The translations under genes and the position numbers were made by a program. From assembly GCA_002868985.1 (NCBI GenBank), contig PKTV01000481.1, positions 1 through 7,676 on the forward strand: a stretch of 7,676 nt of DNA, given 5' to 3'. Shown in pieces: positions 1 through 6,055 of the stretch (positions are counted from its first letter, which is position 1; every line of letters begins with the position of its first letter). The stretch comes from Desulfobacteraceae bacterium (GTDB lineage: Bacteria; Desulfobacterota; Desulfobacteria; Desulfobacterales; UBA11574). The notes under the pieces are model-generated. The model had not been told where the DNA came from. It ran no database searches and was given only the letters and a program-made list of their open reading frames with translations.

Positions 1-68
1 GTACTTATGTACGCCGCAGTGAACACGAAATGAAGCGCAACGCAGAAATTGGATTTTTTATGAAGCCG

Positions 69-479
69 TCACTGTTGACATCTACCATTAATGCAAAATC
101 CGGAATCACCGCATTCGGAATCATCGCTGCACGCCTTAGGTTCTGTCGTTTCTTCTTTACTTTCTTTTTCGACAGAAAGCCTGGCCTCCATTCCATACCG
201 GATTTGTTTTGCTATTCTGTTGTTTACCCTAACCTTGGCAAATGACTCCGAAGCCTGCTCAATTGGCCCGCAAGTGATTTCTTCATCTGAATCTGGAGAA
301 GAAAAAAAACATACCTTAGCGCCCATTACAAATCCGTCAGCGATGCTGCCATTAATGAAGATGTATTTTTTACTTGAATGAATTCTCGTAACCTGTGCGG
401 CCATAGAAATGCTTTGAAAAAATGTCGCAGCGATTATCATAATTGATAGTGCCACAAGTAATACTTTGATTTTTTGCAT
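69..479 (-). CDS. Small exported protein with four-cysteine C-terminal motif, function unknown
   Basis: I do not recognise a named family. The 136-residue product starts with a clear Sec signal peptide: basic MQKIK, a hydrophobic stretch to about residue 21, and a plausible signal peptidase I site after SMA (residues 25-27). The mature part (about 30-103) looks beta-rich, with alternating hydrophobics and glycines and two cysteines (C57 and C70), and may be a small SH3-like or barrel fold (inference). A charged linker (about 104-115) leads to the tail CSDDSECGDSGFCINGRC, spaced C-x5-C-x5-C-x4-C. This resembles short disulfide knots in exported deltaproteobacterial proteins. The product is probably periplasmic or extracellular and disulfide-bonded. 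I chose ATG at 479 because AGGTGG (490-485) lies five bases upstream; the GTG at 488 would overlap this ribosome site. TAAAAT at 515-510 may be a -10 box, but no good -35 is seen. The gene stands alone in the window. Confidence 0.72.
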   Translation of the reverse strand: MQKIKVLLVALSIMIIAATFFQSISMAAQVTRIHSSKKYIFINGSIADGFVMGAKVCFFSSPDSDEEITCGPIEQASESFAKVRVNNRIAKQIRYGMEARLSVEKESKEETTEPKACSDDSECGDSGFCINGRCQQ

Positions 480-552
480 AACATCCACCTTTTAAGATGT
501 ATCTTGCTTATTTTAGTTCATATATTTTGCACAGTAAGAGGTAAAAAAGTAA

Positions 553-994
553 AAAAATAATACCAAGAAAGAACGATTTGGTAAAGATCTTAATTCAAAT
601 CGTGAAATGGCCGGTAAAATAGATGCTTCGAATGATTTTCATGCGGATAAAAGCTGTGAAGCAATTATAAAAATCTGTGGACACTGAATGGTTAACTTGT
701 TTGGCTAAAATATAAACTGTCGGTGGACGGAGATGAATTGACAATTGTTAAAAATAGGGTTTCCTTGACCTGATACCTGAAAAATATGACCGGAATTTCA
801 ATCCTCGAATCTTTACAGATATCACAATGCCTGCTAAATTATTTATAGCTCAACTACCGGAAAGAAATCCAAAATTTGATTTCGGTTATGAGCCTTCAAT
901 TTTTGGAGGTTGAAGGTTGAGGCAAGAAATCATCATTGTATCTCAAAATTTGACATATAGCGCTCGCATTTTGTATATCTATAACACGTTATGA
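553..994 (+). pseudogene. Possible decayed gene: three protein-like open stretches in shifting frames
   Basis: No intact gene is present, but protein-like open stretches follow each other on the plus strand in successive frames. Bases 553-687 give 44 codons ending HADKSCEAIIKICGH-stop. Bases 696-773 give 25 codons including LSVDGDELTIVKNRVSL. Bases 758-913 give 51 codons including LIPEKYDRNFNPRIF and PAKLFIAQLPERNPKF. After the stop at 911-913 the same frame stays open to the TGA at 992-994. The second and third stretches overlap by 16 bases (758-773) next to runs of A, G and T (750-762), where a one-base indel could join them. No start codon with a ribosome site was found. I recognise no family. 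In AT-rich DNA such stretches can be chance, so the call rests on their order and amino-acid character. Confidence 0.27.
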
Positions 995-1105
995 AATATT
1001 CAATAACCTTGGATGACTTGTGGACAAACATTTGTAAGACATCGAGCATCAAAATTACAATAGACTGTTTCTGTATAAGGATGCCAATCAAGCAAACGAT
1101 AAGCC
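995..1105. other. Non-coding leader before the membrane-protein gene
   Basis: This stretch carries closely spaced stops in the frame of the downstream gene (1004-1006, 1061-1063, 1076-1078 and 1100-1102), so the downstream reading frame cannot start earlier than about 1103. TATAAG at 1074-1079 could be a -10 box, but I see no matching -35. No terminator or repeat was found. Confidence 0.4.
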
Positions 1106-1870
1106 ATGATTATAAAAAATAGCAACTTCAATGCCAAATTCGAAAAAATATCTAAAAGCGCCTTTAGAAATTGGGGTTGGGTGGTGGTTTTTGCCATTGC
1201 CTTTGCATGGGTTGAAAGCGCTGTTGTTGTATATCTCCGTGAAATTTATTTTAACGGAGGATTCAGCTTCCCTCTGGTAATCAAGTGGGAAGACGGTAAA
1301 CACGTTATCGATCCTTTGATTCGAATCGAGTTTGTCCGTGAAATTGCCACAATCATCATGCTGGTGGCAGTGGGCTGGGTTGTCGGAAGGAACAGATTTC
1401 AAAAGTTTTGCTTTTTTATGATTGCCTTTGGAATATGGGACATATTTTACTACATTTGGCTGTATGTCATGGTGAGCTGGCCCGAAAACCTTATGACATG
1501 GGATCTTTTGTTTTATGTGCCGCTACCCTGGGTAGGCCCGGTAATTACACCGGTATTGATTGCGCTTGCTATGGTGGTGGCAGGCTCTCTCATTATTTAT
1601 TATGATGAAAAAGGATATGATATCCGCTGGCGGTGGTACGACATGGTAGTCGAACTGAACTGTGGTTTGCTCATGATCGTGGCATTTTGTTGGGATTGGA
1701 AGAATATTATTCAAATCCCCGGTGATATTGAAAGAACAGGGATTCCCAACCCTTTTGCATGGTGGCTTTACCTGCCAGCCTATCTATTTTCCATTGCCTA
1801 TTTTGCCGTAAGGTTGAGGCAAATCATTATTACTGGCCACCCAATTCCGGTGGGTGAACTTGATCGTTAA
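1106..1870 (+). CDS. Conserved-looking six-helix integral membrane protein, function unknown
   Basis: The 254-residue protein has a short basic N-terminus and about six hydrophobic helices near residues 24-43, 77-94, 100-122, 134-165 (long, possibly with a re-entrant start), 180-196 and 216-236. It has no signal peptide, so it is an inner-membrane protein. Charged residues are buried in helices: E37 within WVESAVVVYLR at the end of helix 1, D112 within GIWDIFYY in helix 3, and E183 in helix 5. These suggest a ligand- or ion-binding or structural role rather than simple anchoring (inference). Tryptophans are unusually frequent at predicted membrane borders. I do not recognise the family and assign no substrate. 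ATG at 1106 is the first start after an in-frame stop at 1100-1102, but no Shine-Dalgarno sequence precedes it, so translation may be weak or leader-dependent. It converges on the ABM gene. Confidence 0.8.
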   Translation: MIIKNSNFNAKFEKISKSAFRNWGWVVVFAIAFAWVESAVVVYLREIYFNGGFSFPLVIKWEDGKHVIDPLIRIEFVREIATIIMLVAVGWVVGRNRFQKFCFFMIAFGIWDIFYYIWLYVMVSWPENLMTWDLLFYVPLPWVGPVITPVLIALAMVVAGSLIIYYDEKGYDIRWRWYDMVVELNCGLLMIVAFCWDWKNIIQIPGDIERTGIPNPFAWWLYLPAYLFSIAYFAVRLRQIIITGHPIPVGELDR

Positions 1871-2072
1871 GATTTCATTACGCATTACTCCAACGAACCT
1901 GTAACGAATCCCGATTTCATGTAACTACTATATGTCTTCAGTCACAAGAATTCAATTTAAATTGTGATATCAAATAATTATCTCTTTGTTTGGTGGTGAA
2001 ACGAAAACTCCGCCTATTTTTTATCTAATACAATTATATTTTATAAAAAAATTAGAAACGCTCAGGGAATAT

Positions 2073-2094
2073 AAAAATCCTTGCGGGGTTTTTT
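2073..2094. terminator. Probable bidirectional terminator between convergent genes
   Basis: AAAAATCC (2073-2080) can pair with GGGTTTTT (2086-2093) across a five-base loop, with one T-G wobble, giving an eight-pair stem flanked by A and T runs. It lies between the membrane-protein gene (plus, ends 1870) and the ABM gene (minus, ends 2166), where a shared terminator is expected. The stem has only two G-C pairs, so it is weak. The rest of 1871-2165 holds no gene: I see only a 12-base palindrome CAATTTAAATTG (1953-1964), an inverted pair TCACAA/TTGTGA (1942-1947, 1962-1967), and AT-rich sequence. Confidence 0.42.
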
Positions 2095-2165
2095 GCGTTA
2101 TGGATCGTTTAAAAGTTAGAAGAACAATAAAATGAGATAGAGATAATTCATGTCGACCGTGCGAC

Positions 2166-2495
2166 TCATTCCGCTGCAGCCTGAAATTGCGGGATAATTC
2201 CACCAACCAAAGATTCGTAGATCCGATACTGAGTTATTTCGCCCAGTAAGTCATCAACCTGTTTTTGAAGTGCCATGCGTTGTTCGCTTTGCAGCCAACG
2301 GTTCCAGTCGTCAAGGCTGTTCCAGGTGCTGATAACCAGGTACTCACCGGGACAGTCCAGGCAGCGAAATGTCCTGCCGGTAATGTAACCCGGCTGGATT
2401 GTGGCCAGAGATCGGAGTTCTATGATCAGTGGCGCCAGCTTGGCTGCTTTTTCCTTGTCGCTAAATGTGCGTTGGATCATAACCGAAATTGCCAT
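2166..2495 (-). CDS. Antibiotic biosynthesis monooxygenase (ABM) domain protein
   Basis: The 109-residue protein matches a single dimeric alpha+beta ABM-like domain: an opening strand MAISVMIQRTF, a helix with KAAKLAPLIIELRSLA, the turn QPGYITGRTFR, a strand EYLVISTWNSLDDWNRWLQS with the typical W-x(6)-W spacing, and a last strand ITQYRIYESLVG. Family members range from quinone-type monooxygenases to haem-degrading enzymes and proteins of unknown activity, so the reaction cannot be named. The C-terminal tail IIPQFQAAAE is slightly longer than the bare domain. It is cytoplasmic, with no signal peptide. The start is well supported: AGGAGG lies about six bases before ATG at 2495. It appears monocistronic, with its own promoter and separated from dnaK by a strong terminator. 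The neighbours give no hint of a biosynthetic pathway. Confidence 0.83.
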   Translation of the reverse strand: MAISVMIQRTFSDKEKAAKLAPLIIELRSLATIQPGYITGRTFRCLDCPGEYLVISTWNSLDDWNRWLQSEQRMALQKQVDDLLGEITQYRIYESLVGGIIPQFQAAAE

Positions 2496-2513
2496 GATGT
2501 CCTCCTTTTGTCA

Positions 2514-2537
2514 GAATCAGAATGTCATCTGATTATA
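2514..2537 (-). promoter_or_regulatory. Promoter -10 and possible operator of the ABM gene
   Basis: On the minus strand a perfect TATAAT lies at 2537-2532, about 37 bases before the ABM start codon. No good -35 box is found at 16-18 bases. An inverted repeat TCAGA-N6-TCTGA (2517-2532) overlaps the last base of the -10 and the predicted start site near 2525, the position expected for a repressor site. TCAGAA is also repeated in tandem at 2511-2522. Confidence 0.4.
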
Positions 2538-2652
2538 ACTCAATTTTTCCACAAAAGGTATATTTATTCTTGTTTATAAGGGCGAACTTTTCCTATTATT
2601 CCAAGATACAACAAATGTTATCTTCAAAAGGATCTTTGCCATCCTATTGGCC

Positions 2653-2692
2653 AAAAAAAATCCTGTGGCACAAACGTGCGCACAGGATTTTT
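2653..2692 (-). terminator. Strong intrinsic terminator of the grpE-dnaK operon
   Basis: A near-perfect hairpin is formed by AAAAATCCTGTG (2656-2667) and CACAGGATTTTT (2681-2692). It continues into GCAC/GTGC with an AAAC loop and one bulged base at 2680. Read on the minus strand it is followed by eight T residues (2660-2653). It starts about 20 bases after the dnaK stop codon and separates dnaK from the ABM gene on the same strand. Confidence 0.93.
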
Positions 2693-2711
2693 AACAATAT
2701 AGGATGTTCAG

Positions 2712-4643
2712 TTATTTCTTATCGTCGTCTTTGACCTCTTCGAAATCGGCATCCACCACATCCTCATCGGGAGCGGATGGACCGGCCTGTTCCTGACCCG
2801 CTTCCCCGGCTCCGTCCTGCTGCTGGTCGTCTGCCTTGGAAGCCTGCTGATACATGGCCTCGGCCAGTTTATGAGACGCCTGGGTCATTTCCTCGGTCAA
2901 TCGTTTGATTTCTTCAGTGTCATCACCTTCCATGGCCTTTTTAAGGGGTTCAATGGCGGCTTCGACCTTGCTTTTGGTTTCGGCATCAACTTTGTCGCCA
3001 AGATCTTTGATTGATTTTTCTGTGGAATAGATCAGCGCGTCGGCATGGTTGCGGGCATCGACCAATTCTCTCTTCTTTTTGTCATCTTCAGCATGAAGTT
3101 CAGCATCTTTTATCAGTTCGTCTATTTCTTCTTTAGACAATCCGCTTGAAGCGGTGATCTGAATGGACTGTTCTTTACCGGTGGCCGTATCTTTGGCAGA
3201 CACATTGACGATACCATTGGCATCGATGTCGAAGGTTACTTCAATTTGCGGTATACCTCTGGGTGCAGGCGGTATTCCCACAAGTTCAAAGCGACCTAAC
3301 GTCTTGTTGCCGGCAGCCATTTCCCTCTCACCCTGTAAGACGTGGATGGAAACGGCCGGCTGGTTGTCTGCTGCGGTTGAAAAAGTCTGACTCTTTTTTG
3401 TCGGAATGGTTGTATTTTTTTCAATGAGACGCGTCATAACACTGCCCAGGGTTTCAATGCCCAGAGATAGAGGGGTTACGTCAAGGAGGAGAACATCTTT
3501 AACGTCTCCCTTAAGTACGCCACCTTGAATGGCAGCACCAATAGCCACAACCTCGTCGGGATTAACACCTTTGTGAGGTTCTCTTTCGAAAAGTTTCTTT
3601 ACACGTTCCTGAACCGCCGGCATACGCGTCATGCCGCCCACAAGAATAACTTCATCAATGTCTTTGGGTGTCAGACCTGCATCCTTGAGTGCAATACGAC
3701 AGGGTTTTTCCAGGTTGTCTAAAAGATCACTGATAAGCCCTTCAAGTTTGGCCCGGGTTATTTTTATGTTAAGATGTTTGGGTCCTGAAGCATCGGCGGT
3801 TATGAATGGAAGATTAACATCTGTTTCCATGGATGTGGAAAGTTCCATTTTTGCTTTTTCAGCAGCTTCTTTAAGCCGCTGCAAAGCCATTTTATCATTT
3901 CTTATATCAATTCCCTGATCTTTTTTGAATTCACTTGCAAGGTAATCGATAAGCCTTAAGTCAAAATCTTCACCGCCAAGATGGGTATCGCCATTTGTGG
4001 CCTTAACCTCAAATACGCCTTCACCGATTTCTAGAATCGATACGTCAAATGTACCTCCGCCCAGATCAAAAACAGCTATTTTTTCTTCTTTTTTCTTGTC
4101 AAGGCCATACGCCAGGGATGCAGCGGTGGGTTCATTGATGATCCTGAGCACATTTAGGCCGGCGATCTTCCCGGCATCTTTGGTTGCCTGTCGCTGACTG
4201 TCATTAAAATAGGCAGGCACTGTAATCACTGCGTCTGTCACTTTTTCGCCAAGGTATTCTTCGGCGGTATGCTTGATATTGGATAGAATAAAGGATGATA
4301 TTTCTGCCGGACTGTTCAATTTTCCTCTCAAGTTTATACGCAAATCCCCATTTTTAGCCTGTTCAATCTTGTAAGGAAGTATTTTGATATCAGTTTGAAC
4401 TTCTTTTGATGCATACCGTCGGCCAATAAGTCTTTTTACCGCAAAGACCGTATTTTCGGGATTGGTAATTGCCTGCCGTTTTGCAATTTGACCCACCAAT
4501 CTTTCCCCACTTTCTGAAACAGCGACGATGGAAGGTGTGGTACGTCCTCCTTCAGGGTTGGTAATAACTTTTGCATCACTACCTTCCATGACCGCGACAC
4601 AAGAATTTGTGGTTCCCAAATCGATTCCAATGACTTTACCCAT
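2712..4643 (-). CDS. dnaK: Molecular chaperone DnaK (Hsp70)
   Basis: This is a full-length DnaK of 643 residues, close to the usual 630-650. It is the cytosolic ATP-driven chaperone that binds exposed hydrophobic peptides in a cycle with a J-protein and GrpE. The nucleotide-binding domain shows the phosphate loop [10 protein letters not shown] (6-15), the catalytic lysine region FAVKRLIGR (K70), [15 protein letters not shown] (170-184), [10 protein letters not shown] (193-202, with autophosphorylated-type T198) and [10 protein letters not shown] (335-344). The linker [13 protein letters not shown] is at 383-395, then the substrate-binding beta domain and a helical lid to about 600. A Gln/Glu/Gly-rich tail ends in [13 protein letters not shown], the usual bacterial C-terminus. 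ATG at 4643 is chosen because GGAGG sits about seven bases upstream; an in-frame ATG at 4661 would overlap that site. It lies 47 bases after grpE in one operon. No dnaJ follows before the terminator. Confidence 0.98.
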   Translation of the reverse strand: MGKVIGIDLGTTNSCVAVMEGSDAKVITNPEGGRTTPSIVAVSESGERLVGQIAKRQAITNPENTVFAVKRLIGRRYASKEVQTDIKILPYKIEQAKNGDLRINLRGKLNSPAEISSFILSNIKHTAEEYLGEKVTDAVITVPAYFNDSQRQATKDAGKIAGLNVLRIINEPTAASLAYGLDKKKEEKIAVFDLGGGTFDVSILEIGEGVFEVKATNGDTHLGGEDFDLRLIDYLASEFKKDQGIDIRNDKMALQRLKEAAEKAKMELSTSMETDVNLPFITADASGPKHLNIKITRAKLEGLISDLLDNLEKPCRIALKDAGLTPKDIDEVILVGGMTRMPAVQERVKKLFEREPHKGVNPDEVVAIGAAIQGGVLKGDVKDVLLLDVTPLSLGIETLGSVMTRLIEKNTTIPTKKSQTFSTAADNQPAVSIHVLQGEREMAAGNKTLGRFELVGIPPAPRGIPQIEVTFDIDANGIVNVSAKDTATGKEQSIQITASSGLSKEEIDELIKDAELHAEDDKKKRELVDARNHADALIYSTEKSIKDLGDKVDAETKSKVEAAIEPLKKAMEGDDTEEIKRLTEEMTQASHKLAEAMYQQASKADDQQQDGAGEAGQEQAGPSAPDEDVVDADFEEVKDDDKK

Positions 4644-4690
4644 GTGCTTTCCTCCTAACATTTACGATAGTCTTTTTTATATGTTTCCTT

Positions 4691-5308
4691 TTATTTTGTT
4701 TGATCTTTTTTCGTCTGGTTTTCAGGTTTTTTGGAGACAACGACCATGGCCGGCCTTAGAAGTCTGTCATGTATCATGTATCCTTTTTGCAACTCCTTAA
4801 CCACAGAATTTTCAGCATGCTTTTCTGTTTCTTCTTGCATGACGGCCTGATGTAAACCAGGGTCAAAAGTATCTCCTATAGAGTCAAACCGCTTTACACT
4901 GAATTGCTCCAACACTTTGAGTATCTCTTTAAGCGTCATATTGACGCCTTCCACCATTGAGCTGCCGGCGTGTTTTTCATTATTTGAAGACTCGATGGCG
5001 CGGTCTAAATTATCAATCACCGGGAGCATGGCCTTTACAAAGCTTTCGTTGGCAAATTTTCTGAAATCATTCATTTCGCGTGCGGCACGCTTTTTGTAGT
5101 TTTCAAACTCTGCGGATACCCTGAGCAAACGATCGTGGGTTTCTTTGGCTTCTTTCTCAAGAAATTCAACTTTTTCCTCCATTTCTTTGAAAGGGTCAAG
5201 AGGCTCAGAGCTGTCTTTTTCATTCAACTCTTTTTTATTATTGGCTTTATTTTCTTTTCCAGTGTCTTCAACGTTCGTATTAATTTTGACTTTCTTACCT
5301 TTTGCCAT
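4691..5308 (-). CDS. grpE: Nucleotide exchange factor GrpE
   Basis: The 205-residue protein is the dimeric co-chaperone that releases ADP from DnaK. A low-complexity Lys/Asn/Glu N-terminus (1-35) precedes a long coiled coil (about 38-85, including LLRVSAEFENYKKRAAREM). Next come the four-helix bundle region (ANESFVKAMLPVIDNLDRAI, 86-105) and the C-terminal beta domain that contacts DnaK: FDPGLHQAV at 148-156, then QKGYMIHDRLLRPAMVVVS. ATG at 5308 is preferred: the frame extends upstream to 5416, but the putative -35 box covers that codon and the upstream Met at 5374 would fall within a few bases of the predicted transcript start. The ribosome site AGGAG is about 12 bases from this ATG, which is longer than usual. 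It is the first gene of an operon with dnaK. hrcA, often found upstream, is absent. Confidence 0.95.
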   Translation of the reverse strand: MAKGKKVKINTNVEDTGKENKANNKKELNEKDSSEPLDPFKEMEEKVEFLEKEAKETHDRLLRVSAEFENYKKRAAREMNDFRKFANESFVKAMLPVIDNLDRAIESSNNEKHAGSSMVEGVNMTLKEILKVLEQFSVKRFDSIGDTFDPGLHQAVMQEETEKHAENSVVKELQKGYMIHDRLLRPAMVVVSKKPENQTKKDQTK

Positions 5309-5388
5309 CAGCGTTGTTATCTCCTGATTTTTTTGAATATTTACTACTCTGCCGTTAAAACTTTGAACCGACATCAAAACATCGCCAA

Positions 5389-5416
5389 AAAATAAGACTG
5401 TCTGGAATATTGTCAA
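5389..5416 (-). promoter_or_regulatory. Sigma-70-type promoter of grpE-dnaK
   Basis: On the minus strand a perfect -35 TTGACA (5416-5411) is followed after 16 bases by TATTTT (5394-5389). The start site would be near 5381, giving a leader of about 73 bases before the grpE ATG at 5308. A second, heat-shock-like signal lies just upstream and is described under findings. Confidence 0.62.
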
Positions 5417-5546
5417 GCCGGAAATAGGAATTTTATATTATAGGTTCAGGAATTTAGAGAACAGAAGGACGTTGTGAAAAATCATGGGAAAAAGTCGGTT
5501 GTGCACCCTCTGTCGAATTCTTACTGAAATATAACAAGCCAAAAAA

Positions 5547-5752
5547 TTGACCGGGATCAATCCACGACACAGACCGCATTACTTATCGCTGCTTCCTTCC
5601 GGACCTGACGAGGTTCGTAACCGTCTGTTGCGCGGTGGCCGATCAGATTGGCCTATAGGCTTCCAGATTAAAACCCTTAAGAGGGAATTCAGCCCCGCAT
5701 GAAGCGGATTTCGGGAAAAGGGCACCGCTAGCTCCCCGCCTAGCACAACCGT
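5547..5752 (-). ncRNA. ffs: Signal recognition particle RNA with Alu-like 5' domain
   Basis: The universally conserved SRP helix 8 motif GGTCCGGAAGGAAGCAGC lies on the minus strand at 5605-5588, within the apical hairpin that binds Ffh. The 5' part shows the Alu-type domain known from large bacterial SRP RNAs: GTGCTAGGCGGGGAG followed by CTAGCGGTGCCC, with stem GCTAG/CTAGC (5744-5740 and 5731-5727), then a CCGC/GCGG hairpin (5707-5704 and 5698-5695) and a CCCT/AGGG hairpin (5685-5674). The central helix is supported by CAGAC/GTCTG, CCAC/GTGG and GATC/GATC arms flanking helix 8. The 3' end is set by GGTC (5552-5549) followed by AA and six T (5546-5541), which with the basal helix acts as the terminator. 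The RNA works with Ffh and FtsY to target membrane proteins co-translationally. Ends are accurate to a few bases. Confidence 0.95.
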
Positions 5753-5759
5753 TATCATG

Positions 5760-5787
5760 AATATAATCGATAAAAATTTTTTTTCAA
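5760..5787 (-). promoter_or_regulatory. Promoter of the SRP RNA gene
   Basis: On the minus strand TTGAAA (5787-5782), a 16-base A/T-rich spacer and TATATT (5765-5760) form a good sigma-70 promoter. The predicted start near 5753 agrees with the expected 5' end of the SRP RNA. Confidence 0.72.
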
Positions 5788-5863
5788 GGTAAAAAAGGTT
5801 TCGATTATTTAACTTTAAGAAAGGATGAACCCAAATTATAGGCGGCGGTTTTCGTGTTTTTTA

Positions 5864-5892
5864 TTGACAACCACAGATCACTATATCATAAT
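5864..5892 (+). promoter_or_regulatory. Sigma-70-type promoter of tilS
   Basis: A perfect -35 TTGACA (5864-5869) is followed after 17 bases by CATAAT (5887-5892). Transcription would start near 5899, diverging from the ffs promoter about 80 bases away. Confidence 0.65.
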
Positions 5893-5898
5893 TTGAAT

Positions 5899-6055
5899 GG
5901 ATTTTATATATATAAATAATTGAAATATATTATAATAATTAAGAAGGCAATTTGTTCAGCCCCTATGAAATATTTTTTAAAAAAATTTCTTTCAGCTCGC
6001 TGCTTCATCCACCACACGGCATAGGCGGACAAGAAGGATTTTCAGCCATATCAGG
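5899..6055 (+). other. Long AT-rich leader of tilS
   Basis: If the promoter at 5864-5892 is used, tilS has an untranslated leader of about 157 bases. The first 50 bases are almost pure A/T. It contains a near-perfect 23-base palindrome (5967-5989) centred on TTTTTTAAAAAA and flanked by GAAAT and ATTTC. No known riboswitch was recognised, and the only short ORF (5965-6024, 19 codons) has no support. Confidence 0.4.

Noticed and set aside
30..381. Plus-strand ORFs over the exported-protein gene
   Set aside because: They are antisense shadows; the minus-strand frame has a signal peptide, ribosome site and ordered cysteines.
913..1822. The 13-mer AAGGTTGAGGCAA occurs at 913-925 and at 1810-1822, suggesting a partial duplication of the membrane-protein 3' end
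   Set aside because: The similarity stops soon after the 13-mer, and one such match in a window of this size is expected by chance about half the time.
1942..1967. TCACAA-N14-TTGTGA hairpin as a CRP site or terminator
   Set aside because: The half-site order is the reverse of a CRP site, and there is no T run for a terminator.
3163..4197. Several open frames antisense to dnaK
   Set aside because: They mirror the strong codon bias of dnaK and have no own start signals or recognisable domains.
5309..5416. N-terminal extension of GrpE by 36 residues
   Set aside because: The extension would start within the -35 box of its own promoter, has no ribosome site, and does not look like a GrpE N-terminus.
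5389..5460. CIRCE operator (TTAGCACTC-N9-GAGTGCTAA) expected upstream of grpE-dnaK
   Set aside because: Neither half-site is present on either strand between ffs and grpE.
5965..6024. 19-codon ORF in the tilS leader as a possible leader peptide
   Set aside because: It lacks a ribosome site and has no run of regulatory codons or attenuator hairpins.
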